DNA of 64,000 nt from Lepidonotus clava (lineage: Eukaryota; Annelida; Polychaeta; Phyllodocida; Polynoidae), in assembly GCA_936440205.1 (NCBI GenBank), contig OW387148.1, positions 20,081,961 to 20,145,960 of the forward strand, read 5' to 3'. Each line of letters opens with the position of its first letter. Positions within the stretch are counted from its first letter, which is position 1. This document shows positions 26,101 through 38,100 of the stretch, in pieces. Under the pieces are notes generated by a model, which was not told where the DNA came from, ran no database searches, and saw nothing but the letters and a program-made list of their open reading frames with translations. Made by a program: the position numbers and the translations under genes.

Positions 26101-29100
26101 TTTATTTTGCATCAAGTTTAAATGATGGTAATCTACTTGTAGATTCATTACTCTCCAAGCAGACTTTAAGGCTGACACTCTCCAAGCAGATGTTTGGTTT
26201 TCAAAATTTTCTTTTTGCATCAAGTTTAAATGTTTTAACTACTGGCAATGTCTAAACAGGTTTTCATCACTCTCCAAGCAGAATTTAAAGTTTACACTCT
26301 CCAAGCAGATGTTTTCTTTAACAAATTTTATTTTTGCATCAAGTTAATGTTTTCACTGCTGGTAGGGCCTACTCTCCAAGCAGATTTTAAGGTTTACATT
26401 TCCATACAGAGTATACAATCGTTCTTATGTCAGCATCATTTTTAGATTAAAACTAAATAAACTTATTTTATTAGTAATTAACGTGCGTCATTTACACTTA
26501 ATCACATTAATCAGTGGCGTTCTTTTGTTTTTTAAACAAATGCGAACTTGTTTAAGGATATTCGGTTATATGTTCTCACCTTTGTAGAACTAATGCTATT
26601 GAAAGACATATTTTTATAATTGTGTATAAATAGCGGTATCAAAAGCGCAATGGGGGTAATATGGAGTGAATGTATATTATGCAGCGGTAAGAGATATACT
26701 GAAAAGGCATAAAGCGCTTTATTCTGGCTTTTGTGGTATTTGGACCAGCTAACTCCCATGTCACCTATTTCATCTCTTTCTGTCCGTTGATCTACCGTTT
26801 AAGCCAGCTAACAATCACATCATTATCTTTCTGATCGAGCAGGGTCCCTTCCCAGTAAAATCAGACGTTTCATACCTGTCTGCCTGGTCAAGCCATAGCT
26901 ATGTTTGCGCCTGACTTCACCCCTCACTGATCACCTGTCGGTTCATGCATACCTGATGAGTTTGCCATGTAGCTTTGTTGTGGGTCCTGTGGGGTCCCAT
27001 TGCCTGGCTAATTGGTAATCGATTTGATTCCTCAAGTCATGGATAATTGGTAAGCAATAGTTGCTCTTCTAAATGCTGACATTGGCTGGGTTTGTTTGTT
27101 GAAATTTTGATACTGGCCATTTAATAGAAAGATAACGAAAGCAATAAAATCAATACCTACTCTTTTGGATATTTCATTTAGATAGCATTATGATGAGTTA
27201 TCATTGCAATACTGATAGTAATTGAGCAAACATGTTTTGAATAAAATGCGGTGTCATCATTGTCGGATTATATTATAATTCGTTTTACCTCTTAGGATGA
27301 AAATATATCTAATTCAATGGAATTGAATTCACTTATGTTTAACATTGAAGTAGTCATGCTCTTAAGGCTAGGCTAGTTTAATGGCCAATTCGGCGGAGTT
27401 CATGAGCATCTGTATTAATGATTCTTGGGGGGTACAACTACTACCAGCTGTCTATAGTCGCACGATTGAAATAAGACCTCTCTTTGTCGGTTGCTTTAAC
27501 TATAAATGAGGGAGTAGAATTCGTGGGAAATAAAACCAGAATCTCAAGGGGTACACCCGGACGCGGAAGTAACAGACGGTGACCTTCATGCATGAGTGAG
27601 CAATGCTACCCTGGAGAGGCAGAAACACATGAAAACACGAGAGCCTCCAGAGGGGTGGTGTGTGGAGTCAGGGAAGAAAATACGAAAGGGAGAGAATGTG
27701 TAGGAAAGGGTGAATTTACCCTGCTGTGACGGGGGCGTTGGACTATGAGGAGTTGTGGGTACATCATGGAACAAAATATAGAAGGTCAATTTGAGAAACA
27801 TTGAAGCTTTTTGTTTTTTCATTATGGTTAATTCAAACCTTCACTCTTCGTTTGCACTTTATACAAATACGTGTTGCGCACATATCGTAACAATATAATT
27901 GCATAACGCACAATGAGATCAATTCTAACATACGTAATGTATAGCTTGGGTTAATATGTCTTGTCTAAGTTTCCAAGGGGTATATTGAATTCCCTTGGCT
28001 TGCTGGAAAAGACGTTCCCCCTTTGGTTTTCCCTGTCAGGATTCGTGACCTTTCAGAAAGGTGTCGTGAGACATCGTAAAATTACACCAAAGCGGCCTTC
28101 TGATGCGTGAATGATATGTCTTGAGCTGAATAGAACACCCCTACCAGTAATTAACATAGGCTTTAGAACATACATATCTCAGTATGATTTATCCCCTACT
28201 GTTCGTGAGTCATTCGGTTATTTCTGAAAGATTTCTCCAGAGCAGGATAGTCATGACTGCATGTGAACATAGGCCTACGTGTACCTGGAACGACATCTAC
28301 CACAATACCATAATTGTACCTATGGAAATGAGCTAGGTGTCTAGTTACCTATAGATATTACCCACTTGCCAGGTGTATCTCACTTCTTCACCAACCGGGT
28401 AACTATCTACATGTATGTGTGTACCTACGTTTAAATTGGGCAATATGGTTTGTAGCTATTGGTAGCATTTTAGGGTTTAGACAATTTAATGGTAGTTTGA
28501 TGCATTCTTTTACATAAGTATGAGCTTATCAGCAATGAGTATAGGCCTACAGATTTTAGTGTAATGTATTTTCCAAAACAGTTGTGACTTTGTAGAACAC
28601 AGGTGTGAATTATATCTTCTCATCAACAAGACATGATTAAACATGCTAACTTTTGTCCATAACATGGTATTCTTGAATAACAGCTATAGGGTACACCCAG
28701 TGATTTCTTTTGGAAACATGTAAAAGGCTATAGGAATTTAACTGATATTTTGATTTTGCAGTAACCTGATAAGAGTGATTCATAATGTTAACGCGGTAAC
28801 AGGTTCAGATGTTTTCTTTACTAGTTACCTCTTGAGTGGTCTCTGCCAAAGGGGTTTTGCTGTTAAGAACCACATGTTCTGCTCCTTTTACATATCACCA
28901 GATCACTGTTTCCTTCTACAGACATTGAGATCATTAGGGACTACTCTATTCCTGATAGGTTGGAAAATGCTACGCAAAGAGGAGATAACGACTGGGACCT
29001 AATAAGATAAATCTATAGAATACGCAAAAGGTACCCATTGAAAGGGGTTTGAGCATGGCAACAAAATATAGGGTTTACACTGTAAAAAGTGTTGCATGTT

Positions 29101-32100
29101 GTTCCCAGCAAAGTTTGCTGTAATTTTACAGTAAAAGTTTTAAGGCTCAATTGAAACTATCGGCCTATTACATGTAATTCATCGGAATAATACATCTAGG
29201 CATGAAATGAAACGGTATCCACTCAAGAGTTTAAATTAAGGGCAAATTGGCGACCGGTCTAATATAGATAGCCCACCTTGGGTCTAATATAAGGGGAGGT
29301 GGAGGTTTAGTTCCCCCGGCCTCTCCCAGGTGTCGATAGGGGGCCCGGGCCTGATCCGTCCCCACGGACCTACGTCATTAGGGCTTTAATTAAACATCTC
29401 TCACCGACCACCAGATGGCACCACTGCAACAGTTGGCATGGCCGCCGTCGCCTTGGCAACGGAAACTGTGACATGGTCACCCACGACAGTCGTCATGGCA
29501 ACGACCGTGAGAGGTCAGCGAAAGGCTGGTGTCAGATAATAGCTTTTTACCTGATTTTTAAATGTGTTTCACACTACTTTTTGGGTTTTCCCATAGCTGC
29601 TGAGTCATGACTTATAAGTTATGAGTTTCAATGTTTTTAAACTGGTCAGTTTAGCTTATGGTGGATTGTTGTAGGGCATAGGGGATTTACGGCACAGCCT
29701 GGAGTAAAGAGACACAGAAATATATAACCTATACATGTGCTTGCTAGGTGAGCAATTACCGCAATATGGCGTCGACGGAGACGCGCAATGAGGAGCTGAT
29801 TCATGGTCATCTACTAGCCCTGTGGTCAGATCTCGTTGAGTCTCGTTTTTAGCGCGACCTGACGGTACTGTGCAGGCAACTTCACTCCCAGGCCAAAATA
29901 TCCCCTCCGGAATTTGGGTGGAATCCTGCTCCGGGGAACTGGATCCCCTTGTTGCCATGGAAGTCTGATCACACTTCCGGTGTAGAAGAGAACAACACGG
30001 AGTTAATCCAGATTACGTTCGGATTTAGTTTGTCCTAAAGGCTTGACCCTAGAACCAGCGGACGTCCTGTTAGGACCAGACACATTGCCCTAGGTCACTC
30101 CCCTGCTGGAGCAATTAAGTTTTTAGAATTAGTTGCCGTTTGTGACGACGAAGGATAGTTTAGAGATATAAAAAACAAAAACAAGGACAGACAGGACATT
30201 GAGGTCAAAGGTGGATATGCATGAGTGGATTAACTGCTGGAGGCACTAGGAGAACATCATGACTTTTTATGGGGCCGGTAGGAGTTGCCACTTTAGTTTT
30301 AGTAGCCTGGACTTTGGTAATGACATGCATTATATGGGTCTAATCAGAGCTATTGTCATTTGGTCATTTTTATAAAGTTTAAGTTGAATGATACCTATGT
30401 ATAGGGCATAATGATATGATCTTATTTACAGGACACTTCGAATTATTAATACATATGGCAACATTGTCAACATTGGCAAGATATCAATGATACTTTTATC
30501 ATTTAAATCTGTAGAGGTTCAGCATTGGAGACACAGAAAGATGGGCCTACTTGTCCAAACTTTCCCAGGAAACGCCCAAGCCCCATATTTAGATACAGTA
30601 CATCCATGCATAGGCCTATAGGCCTACTGAGTTTTAAAGATGGCATTTACAATTCACATGCACTGGCCGGTATCTTTCATGAAACGGAAACTCCTGTCTT
30701 GATTTCTGCTTACCTTTATCCTATCAAATAGTTTATACATATTGGCATGTGCTTCCCTTACAGATAAGCTGACCAAGTCGCCACTTGTCAACGCGCACTC
30801 GGACCTTATAAGCCAAATCCACATTGGCGTTACCCTGCGGAAGAGTCCGGCAGGGAAGAAAATACGAGGAGCAGACGGTAAGCAGACATTTTTTATATTA
30901 GCATTTAACCTGACTGATGCTTATGAACATAAACATGTCTAGTGACAGATAAAGTATTTCAGATGGTGTACATATCGCATTGAGACTCTTTCAGGGGCCA
31001 GGGGACATAAAAGAATTTATTGTAAATAGTGATAGCCTCCTATTGACAATCTGGAAGTAGGCCTAATGACTGACGTTAGGGATCTCATGATCAAGAATTC
31101 AAATGAAGATATATGTGTCCTACCTGTTCAACTGGTCTTGCTGGTAAATTCAATTATAAGTATAGCGTATATATATCCTACATTACTCACCTCATCTCAT
31201 TTCATCATTCATTACCAATTTGTTAAAATACTGTGTAACCATCAATTATGAGTCATTCATCCTACTCATACCATAAGAAAATTATATATTAGCTATATGT
31301 AAGCTGGGTCAATCTTGAAAACCGGTCTTTCTATATTAGACCGAAGCATACCCAGGGTAAAAACTTCTGAAATAAAAAAATATAAAAACGGTGTTGAACG
31401 ACGCAAGCGCCATGAGAAAGCTTGTCTTAGACAAAAAAAAGATATGAAAGTGAGTAGCCAACAAGCATATTTATGATTTACAGAAATAATAATCTCTATT
31501 TTGCATTATTTGAGAGGATTACAAAATGGTGATACCAGTCTCTCCGGCCGCAATACCCCGATGAGACTTCTTAGTCCTAAGAGCGACTCCCTAACCTCCG
31601 GTTGGCAGTGCTGCCACCTGCCCCAGTGGAGGCACTGCCCCCTAGTGTCAGTTACAAAAATCATATTATGTCTGGAGGTTCTCTTATTTCTAGCTAGCAG
31701 GTTATGTTCTTTCATAATCTATAATAGTGTGTGGATAGAGCCTACAAATTATCTTGTAAATAAGACTACCTTAGCAATTAACAAACTTGGAAAGAATGAC
31801 ATCCCAATGTCACTTTACTTAGACTACGGCGCCCATGATAATATGATATTGAGTTAGAAGGAATTACCCGGAAATTAAAATAATGTTGAGCCCAAAATTA
31901 AAATGTATAGAAAAGGTCTTTCTTATATATTGCACGTGCAGCATATGAGGCTTAGTAAATAATGGCAGCAGAAAAACAAACAGCATGACACGAGGCAATT
32001 CTTGGATCGACATGCGATATACCTACTTAAGGCTCTCATAAGCGATATGAAAATTGAAATAGGGGCCTAATTGTGACGGGAGACAATAACACTCCTTAAA

Positions 32101-35100
32101 TTCAACATGCATGCAATATGGGTCACCCGGCCCCCTCCATACCCCTTAGAAACTCTTTCACACCAAATCCAGTCAAAATCTATCCATCAAAAAAGGCAAT
32201 AATTGCAGGAACCCAGTGGTGAGTTTTTACCTTGTCGTTCCCCCGGGTACACGGTGCCAGACGGCGGCCAGTGGTGCCGGGCCCATAAATCTCCTGGGTC
32301 AGCGTCCTCCAGACCGTGTACCCTGGATGCCTGAAACGTGTCCTCGTGGTGCCGACACACGATAACACTGACACACGTGCACATAATCGGCCCCCACACT
32401 GCCCCCTGCCAGCCACCCACCCATAGCTTAGGCACTGACTGGATATTGTAGATTTAAAGGTGTCCGCTTTTATTTCCCCATCTACATACATTTCAACAGG
32501 TTGGCAATTGTTTTCCATCCACTTGTGCATGTAGACACAGGTAATTGTTTCTTTTTTAAATCCGATTAACTGGGATAATCATGTCTACGAACTCTATTTA
32601 CCTTGTATTATGTACATTTTGTGTAATTGTCTAACTGTTTTATCTGTTTTTGCCTTCAGAGCCGCGCGTGGACGATAGTGGGGACACGTTCAGTGAGACG
32701 GCCTCTGTTACGAGCAGTGGGTCCGGAGAAGACTACAGCGGCAGTTCGACGGGTTCCCGAGCCCCGCCCCCCACCCTACCCAAGCCCAACAAGCCCAGCC
32801 CCATACGTAAGTAGTGTTAGATCACATCTTAATTACATTATCATTATCATTTATTACCATGGTGTTTCTTGTCAGACAGAAGATGAAACAACAGAGCCTG
32901 CATCTTCATGGTGATGTGATGTTCATGTGAACATATTGTGGGTATGTCTTCATATTGTGTCCATGTGCTCATAATAATGTCGATGTGCTCATACTAGCCT
33001 GTCCATATAATGAACATAATATGTCCATGTGCTCATATTATGTCTATACATGTGTGTATACTGCAATGGTAATATGGTAGACACCGTCGTGGTTGCATAT
33101 CGTATAACCTGCCTTTTATTGGTGGATTGAAGAGTAATTGACCAATTAGTGATAACTGACTTTGTCCATTAGTGATAACTGACTTTGACCGCCATGCATA
33201 AACCTAGTACAGTGTCAGCAAGTCATAGGTTTAACCGCACACATACACTATATATATATATATATAAAAATAAATCTATATTCTGTCAGTATATTCTTTT
33301 GAGAGTTAATTATTGATTGGTCTTAACTTTGTAGTTCGATGAATCAGAGATTTGCTTAGCAATAGTATGAAAGTCAATTGAAAGAAATACTTGCTAAGGG
33401 TAAATATTTTGAAATAGCCCTCTCTTTCTGTGTACTTGAATAGAATCATTCTATTTCTTTAGAGCCAAGTCGGCCGTTAGAATTAATATTACCAAAGCAA
33501 TGATATTGTGATGAACGGCTATTCATCCAAAATACATAGAGGTCAAAATAATAGAAATAAGGTAATAGTAGAAATATATGTAAGAGAACGAAATATATGT
33601 AAGAGAACGAAATAGATGTAAAGGAACGAATATGTAATAATGAACGAAAGTATAGAAAGCCTGAAAAAGAGGCACGAATATGTAAAAGAACGAATATGTA
33701 AAGAACGAATATGTAAGGAACGAATATGTAAGGAACGAAAATGTAAAGGAACGAAACGCGGAAATATGTAAACCGGAAGTGAAATGTAAACCGGAAACGG
33801 AAAATATAAACCGGAAGTGACGTCAGTTGTAGGTCACGTGACCGAAAGCAGCCAATCAGGGCTGACCTCTCTAGTATATAAAGGGGCGGTGAGGCCCGAA
33901 TAAACAGAGTTCTTTAACAGTTCTCCTGGTGTCCAGACGTGTCCTCTTTCCTGAAACAACCGCTAAAGATGAGCCGATCAGAGTAATTAAGCAGAAGTTA
34001 GGACAAAACAGTCGAAGCTCGAGATAGGTAGTAGAAACACAGGGTAAGGGGCCCGACGGCCCGAAGAACGAGGAACGAGGGAACGGAGTAAGGCACGAAG
34101 GCCCGAAGTAGTCCCGGAAACCGAGGCGTAGTATGGCACGAAGACATGGAGAACGGAACGAAGGAGCGAAGTCCGCGGGGACGAGGGCGCGGCATGCTCG
34201 GCCCCACGCTACCAAACAATAGGCGACCGTCGGCCCGTCGCCCCCGCGGACCGGAACTCAGGGGTGGACCGCCCGGTCGGGGTGAATGCTGGTCTGGGAG
34301 ATAGAGCGAGACGAACCCCGGCCGACCCGTACCCCTACCATAATTTCCCTCCCCCGCAGTCCTCCGTTGACATCGAGTGCCGATTCCCGATCGATTCGCT
34401 CAGCCCCCCCTCGTGCGCGAGGCACGACTCTAGAAACACATCTCGGTTCTTGGCCCGGATTCCCCGTCCGCCCCGAGACCCGAACAACCCCCACGTTCCT
34501 CTGTTGTAAGAATCGGCAACCCCGACTTACCAGAGAACGTCACAATATAAAAAGAATTGCTTGCCGTGAATATATAGGCCCTATACCTTGCCATGGATGC
34601 TAGAAGCTGTAAGCTGCAGAACGTTTAGAATACACGCCACGCCCTTCTGTTCTAAAGCAGGTGGAATCTTCCACCAGTTTATTTAAGAGAGCCAGTATGA
34701 TATGCTATCTGTATAAACAAAGAGAATACTATTGCCTATAGAATCATGCTTTATGAAAGAAGCATTTGACCCGAATTCTTTCCTTAACAATACACCTTTC
34801 CCACGAACCTGCGCAGTCCGCCACCTGTCTACCTTTCGGGGCTTTGCTAACTAGGTAAATTCACTTCATATAGGTTAACTCTAGAAACATATCCAGAAGG
34901 TTGTTTCATTTTTAATCCACCAGGGCGGCGCCACCTTAATAAAAAAAGATGTATTAGATAACAATATTTAAGAAAAACAACAATGAAAGAATTGCCGTTT
35001 TGATTAACACTTACGTATACTTCGGCTCAGCAGTTTATCAATTTGAACAATATATTTACATGATTTCATTGATTGATGCACCCTGAAATTGATATTACTG

Positions 35101-38100
35101 ATAGTGAGCGAGCTAATGCCTAGTGTAATAATGCAAATAAGCATAACAATAATATTTTCATCTTTGATTGTGTACATCGCCAGAGTCCAATATCTAAATG
35201 TCAATTGACAAAATGTAGCCTACTTTATGTTGACCAAAGGCTACGTGTTTTAGCTTTCTGATTCACATTGGGAAGTTTTCATGTATTACAAATTTAAGAC
35301 ATGAAAACACAAAATCATATGAGATACATTTAAAACATTATTTGTTTTGAGGGATAATCATAGACAAAGAGTAAGCCTATGCAAGACAAACTGCACACTT
35401 TAAAAATCACAATCGCTATAAATCGTTAATATTACTTATTAATGATTTATAGTAATTGTGATTGTGTCTGACATAGGCCTATAGCTTTATGTGACAACAG
35501 TATCATTGTTACTGTTGTTACACTAAACTAAAGGCCTACATCAGACAATACATAGAAAAAATAAATATTTGTTAACAGCGTGGGTTTAATCTAATAGTCG
35601 TGCATACAAGGTGCCACGCCCTGCCGGCGACAAATTGCATAAGGCAGCAGGTCACCGGCAATCAAACCCCGGACGGCTGAGGCCTCACACACGCGCCATG
35701 CAAAATGCAGGCTGTACGGGTAATAGGTGGGTAAGCCTAATGAGGCCTTGTATAACTGGTATTGTTATCAGACATAGGCGGCCCACAGCCTACTGCCCAA
35801 CTCACCTGAACCTGCTCTGTCAGGTGGAGGTGATGCTGAGAGCCCCAGTGGTCGGCTAGTTGTAGGCCTGCTGGTTGGCTGGCTGGTCGCATCAAGTGGT
35901 TGCATCAAGCTCCATTGTAGCAGCCAGGAGGAGACTGAACACTCCCTTAACACACCTGCAGCGTCTTCTCACCTGTGCACTAGGTCTATATCTGATCATC
36001 AATAAGGCGAGAGGTGGCTGCCATAGCTTGTAGCATTCTTCTGAGGCGATACAATAGGAAGTTTCATTACGGCAATATGGATTCTATGGATGAATTCGAA
36101 GGTAGGATTGTACAGAACTGCATGTTTGCAAAATTATAAGTAGGGCATATAATTATGTATGTAAGTTGGCGTTTGATTTTGGAAGTCTTGGGGGTTAATT
36201 GTCGTTATTTGACCCTGGAGGAAGCAGGTGCCTACAGGTGAGGCATTGGTGGGATGTCCGGTGGGCGGACAGGTGGGGCAGGTGTAGGCATGGGGAGGCG
36301 TCAGGGCGTGGCATTGCAATTGCCATGTGTACCGGGCGCCTACGGCCAGCCAAACGGTATGCATAATATTGCTATACTGTATTGCGAATAAGACACAGGC
36401 AATTTCGTTGTAAATACATTGTAGTTCTTTCCTTCTGATTTTGTGACCTGTTGTTATGCATCGAGTGTATATGTGTTTAGCCCCTTAAAAAAAACTCTTC
36501 TGCATTAACCTGGTAAACATGGCAGAGCCCAGATAAAAACTTGCAAATGTCATTCTTAAGCGAATTGACCCCTGTTTGTTGAAATTGCGTGTATCATATC
36601 CTATATCGGAAATATGAAGCCATATATATAGATATTTCTTAACTTAGGAATTTTCTTTCCAGGTTATTTACATCGTGCAATTAGCGAATTGTGGAGATTT
36701 TTAGCCTTTTTTTCTAATCCAATTCTGGTTTTGTGTCATACTAGGTGCTGCTCCATAGGTAATGACTGTGATACCAATAGTATATTCATTGCATATCGAA
36801 TGAAGCATTCCTTTACATTGACGAATTTTCAATCTTTTCCAGATACGAACACAATGCCGTCTGGAGGCACTCAGTCGAACCACTCTAACAATTCTTCTGT
36901 TACGTCAGATGACATCGGTAAGTCTCTACCTATACTTCCTTCTTTATCATTTTCTCAAATATCATTTTACAGTGTCACTATCACATGTCACTATCACAAT
37001 AATAACAACAAGTCTACGGTAAAACTAAACAGAGGGAAAATATGATTATTGTTTCTAATGCAGGTTCTTTGAGACCACTTATTTCAATAGGAATACACTA
37101 AAACAATCATACTATGATTTTAACGTTCCATACCATGGTGAATATTTCTATTTTTATCAGGCCTACACTTTTACTAATACTTTTTACATTTTCATTTGCT
37201 TGTAGGTCTAAATCCTTTAGATATTTGCCAAATATTTGTTGCTTTACTTTTCTATTTTTCCCCATCCAACCAGCTTCTTTGACTTAACTCTTGCAATTAG
37301 TCATAACAAAGATAATCTTAATAAGAGAGTAAGGAAGAACTAGTACAGCTTCTCATCTTAAAGAGCGAGATTAAGCATTGGTTTCAGTCATATCTTGAGT
37401 ACCTTCATACCAAAGTGATAGTTGGTAAAGCCTTCCATACGGGGAATTAATGAAAATAGGAAATTCCCTAGTATAGTTAAAGTTGAATCCGAATGGTAAC
37501 TTGTAGTACACATAAAGTTATGTCAGGCGACAGTACGTGACAAGATTCGGGGGTCAAGGGTTACATCCGGCCGTAAGAGGTGTCGCACCATATATCTTCC
37601 CCTGCCCCAGATGGCCCATGTCAAACAGTAGATAGACATATTGACATGGGATCACACCAGCCACCAGGAGGTTCATACTTTCTCCACCAGGGCCTACGTC
37701 CAAGAAACAACCAAGATGCTCACTACAAGGCGTTTCCTCCCACAGACATGTTACATGAGTCATAACTACATACAGACATGTATTCCTATGAAAACATTCC
37801 AATATGTCACCTCCTGAAAGAAATACTGCACATTTCTCCACCTTCTTATCAGCCATTAACACACATAACACCTATAGATCCACATTCTTCTAGAATACAC
37901 TTCTTACTTATCAAACTGAAAACGATGAATCCAATGAATATGAACACAATCTGCCTGACTGTATAACATCCGCATTTTCCTATCCTGTGAGGTGTTTTCT
38001 GCAGGAAACCCACTAAAATGACTACTAACCAACTGCTAGGCTTTACAACAAGGTGGTCATTTTTCTACCCGACAGCACATGCAAATATACAAGTTTTGCA

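Larger units (their letters stand above)
9279..30763. other. Espin intron of about 21.5 kb
   Basis: It separates the proline-rich and WH2 exons and holds no confident coding exon. Contents listed separately are a palindrome-rich MITE, a LINE tail, a 117-bp minisatellite, CTCF-like and X-box-like sites, and promoter-like stretches near 14.4 and 15.25 kb. A pyrimidine-rich block at 15.65-16.25 kb ends in a good donor (CAG|GTAAGC at 16255) but has no open frame that would read through it on the plus strand. Telomere-like CCCTGACCCTAACCC units near 11,050 are too few to mean anything. Confidence 0.6.

Noticed and set aside
25388-26400. Regularly spaced repeats suggesting a CRISPR array
   Set aside because: Spacers are themselves repeated, units are about 117 bp, and the host is an animal. 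It is a minisatellite.
35600-35705. tRNA gene on the minus strand
   Set aside because: A T-arm-like block is present, but no cloverleaf with an acceptor stem can be drawn. At most it is a SINE remnant.
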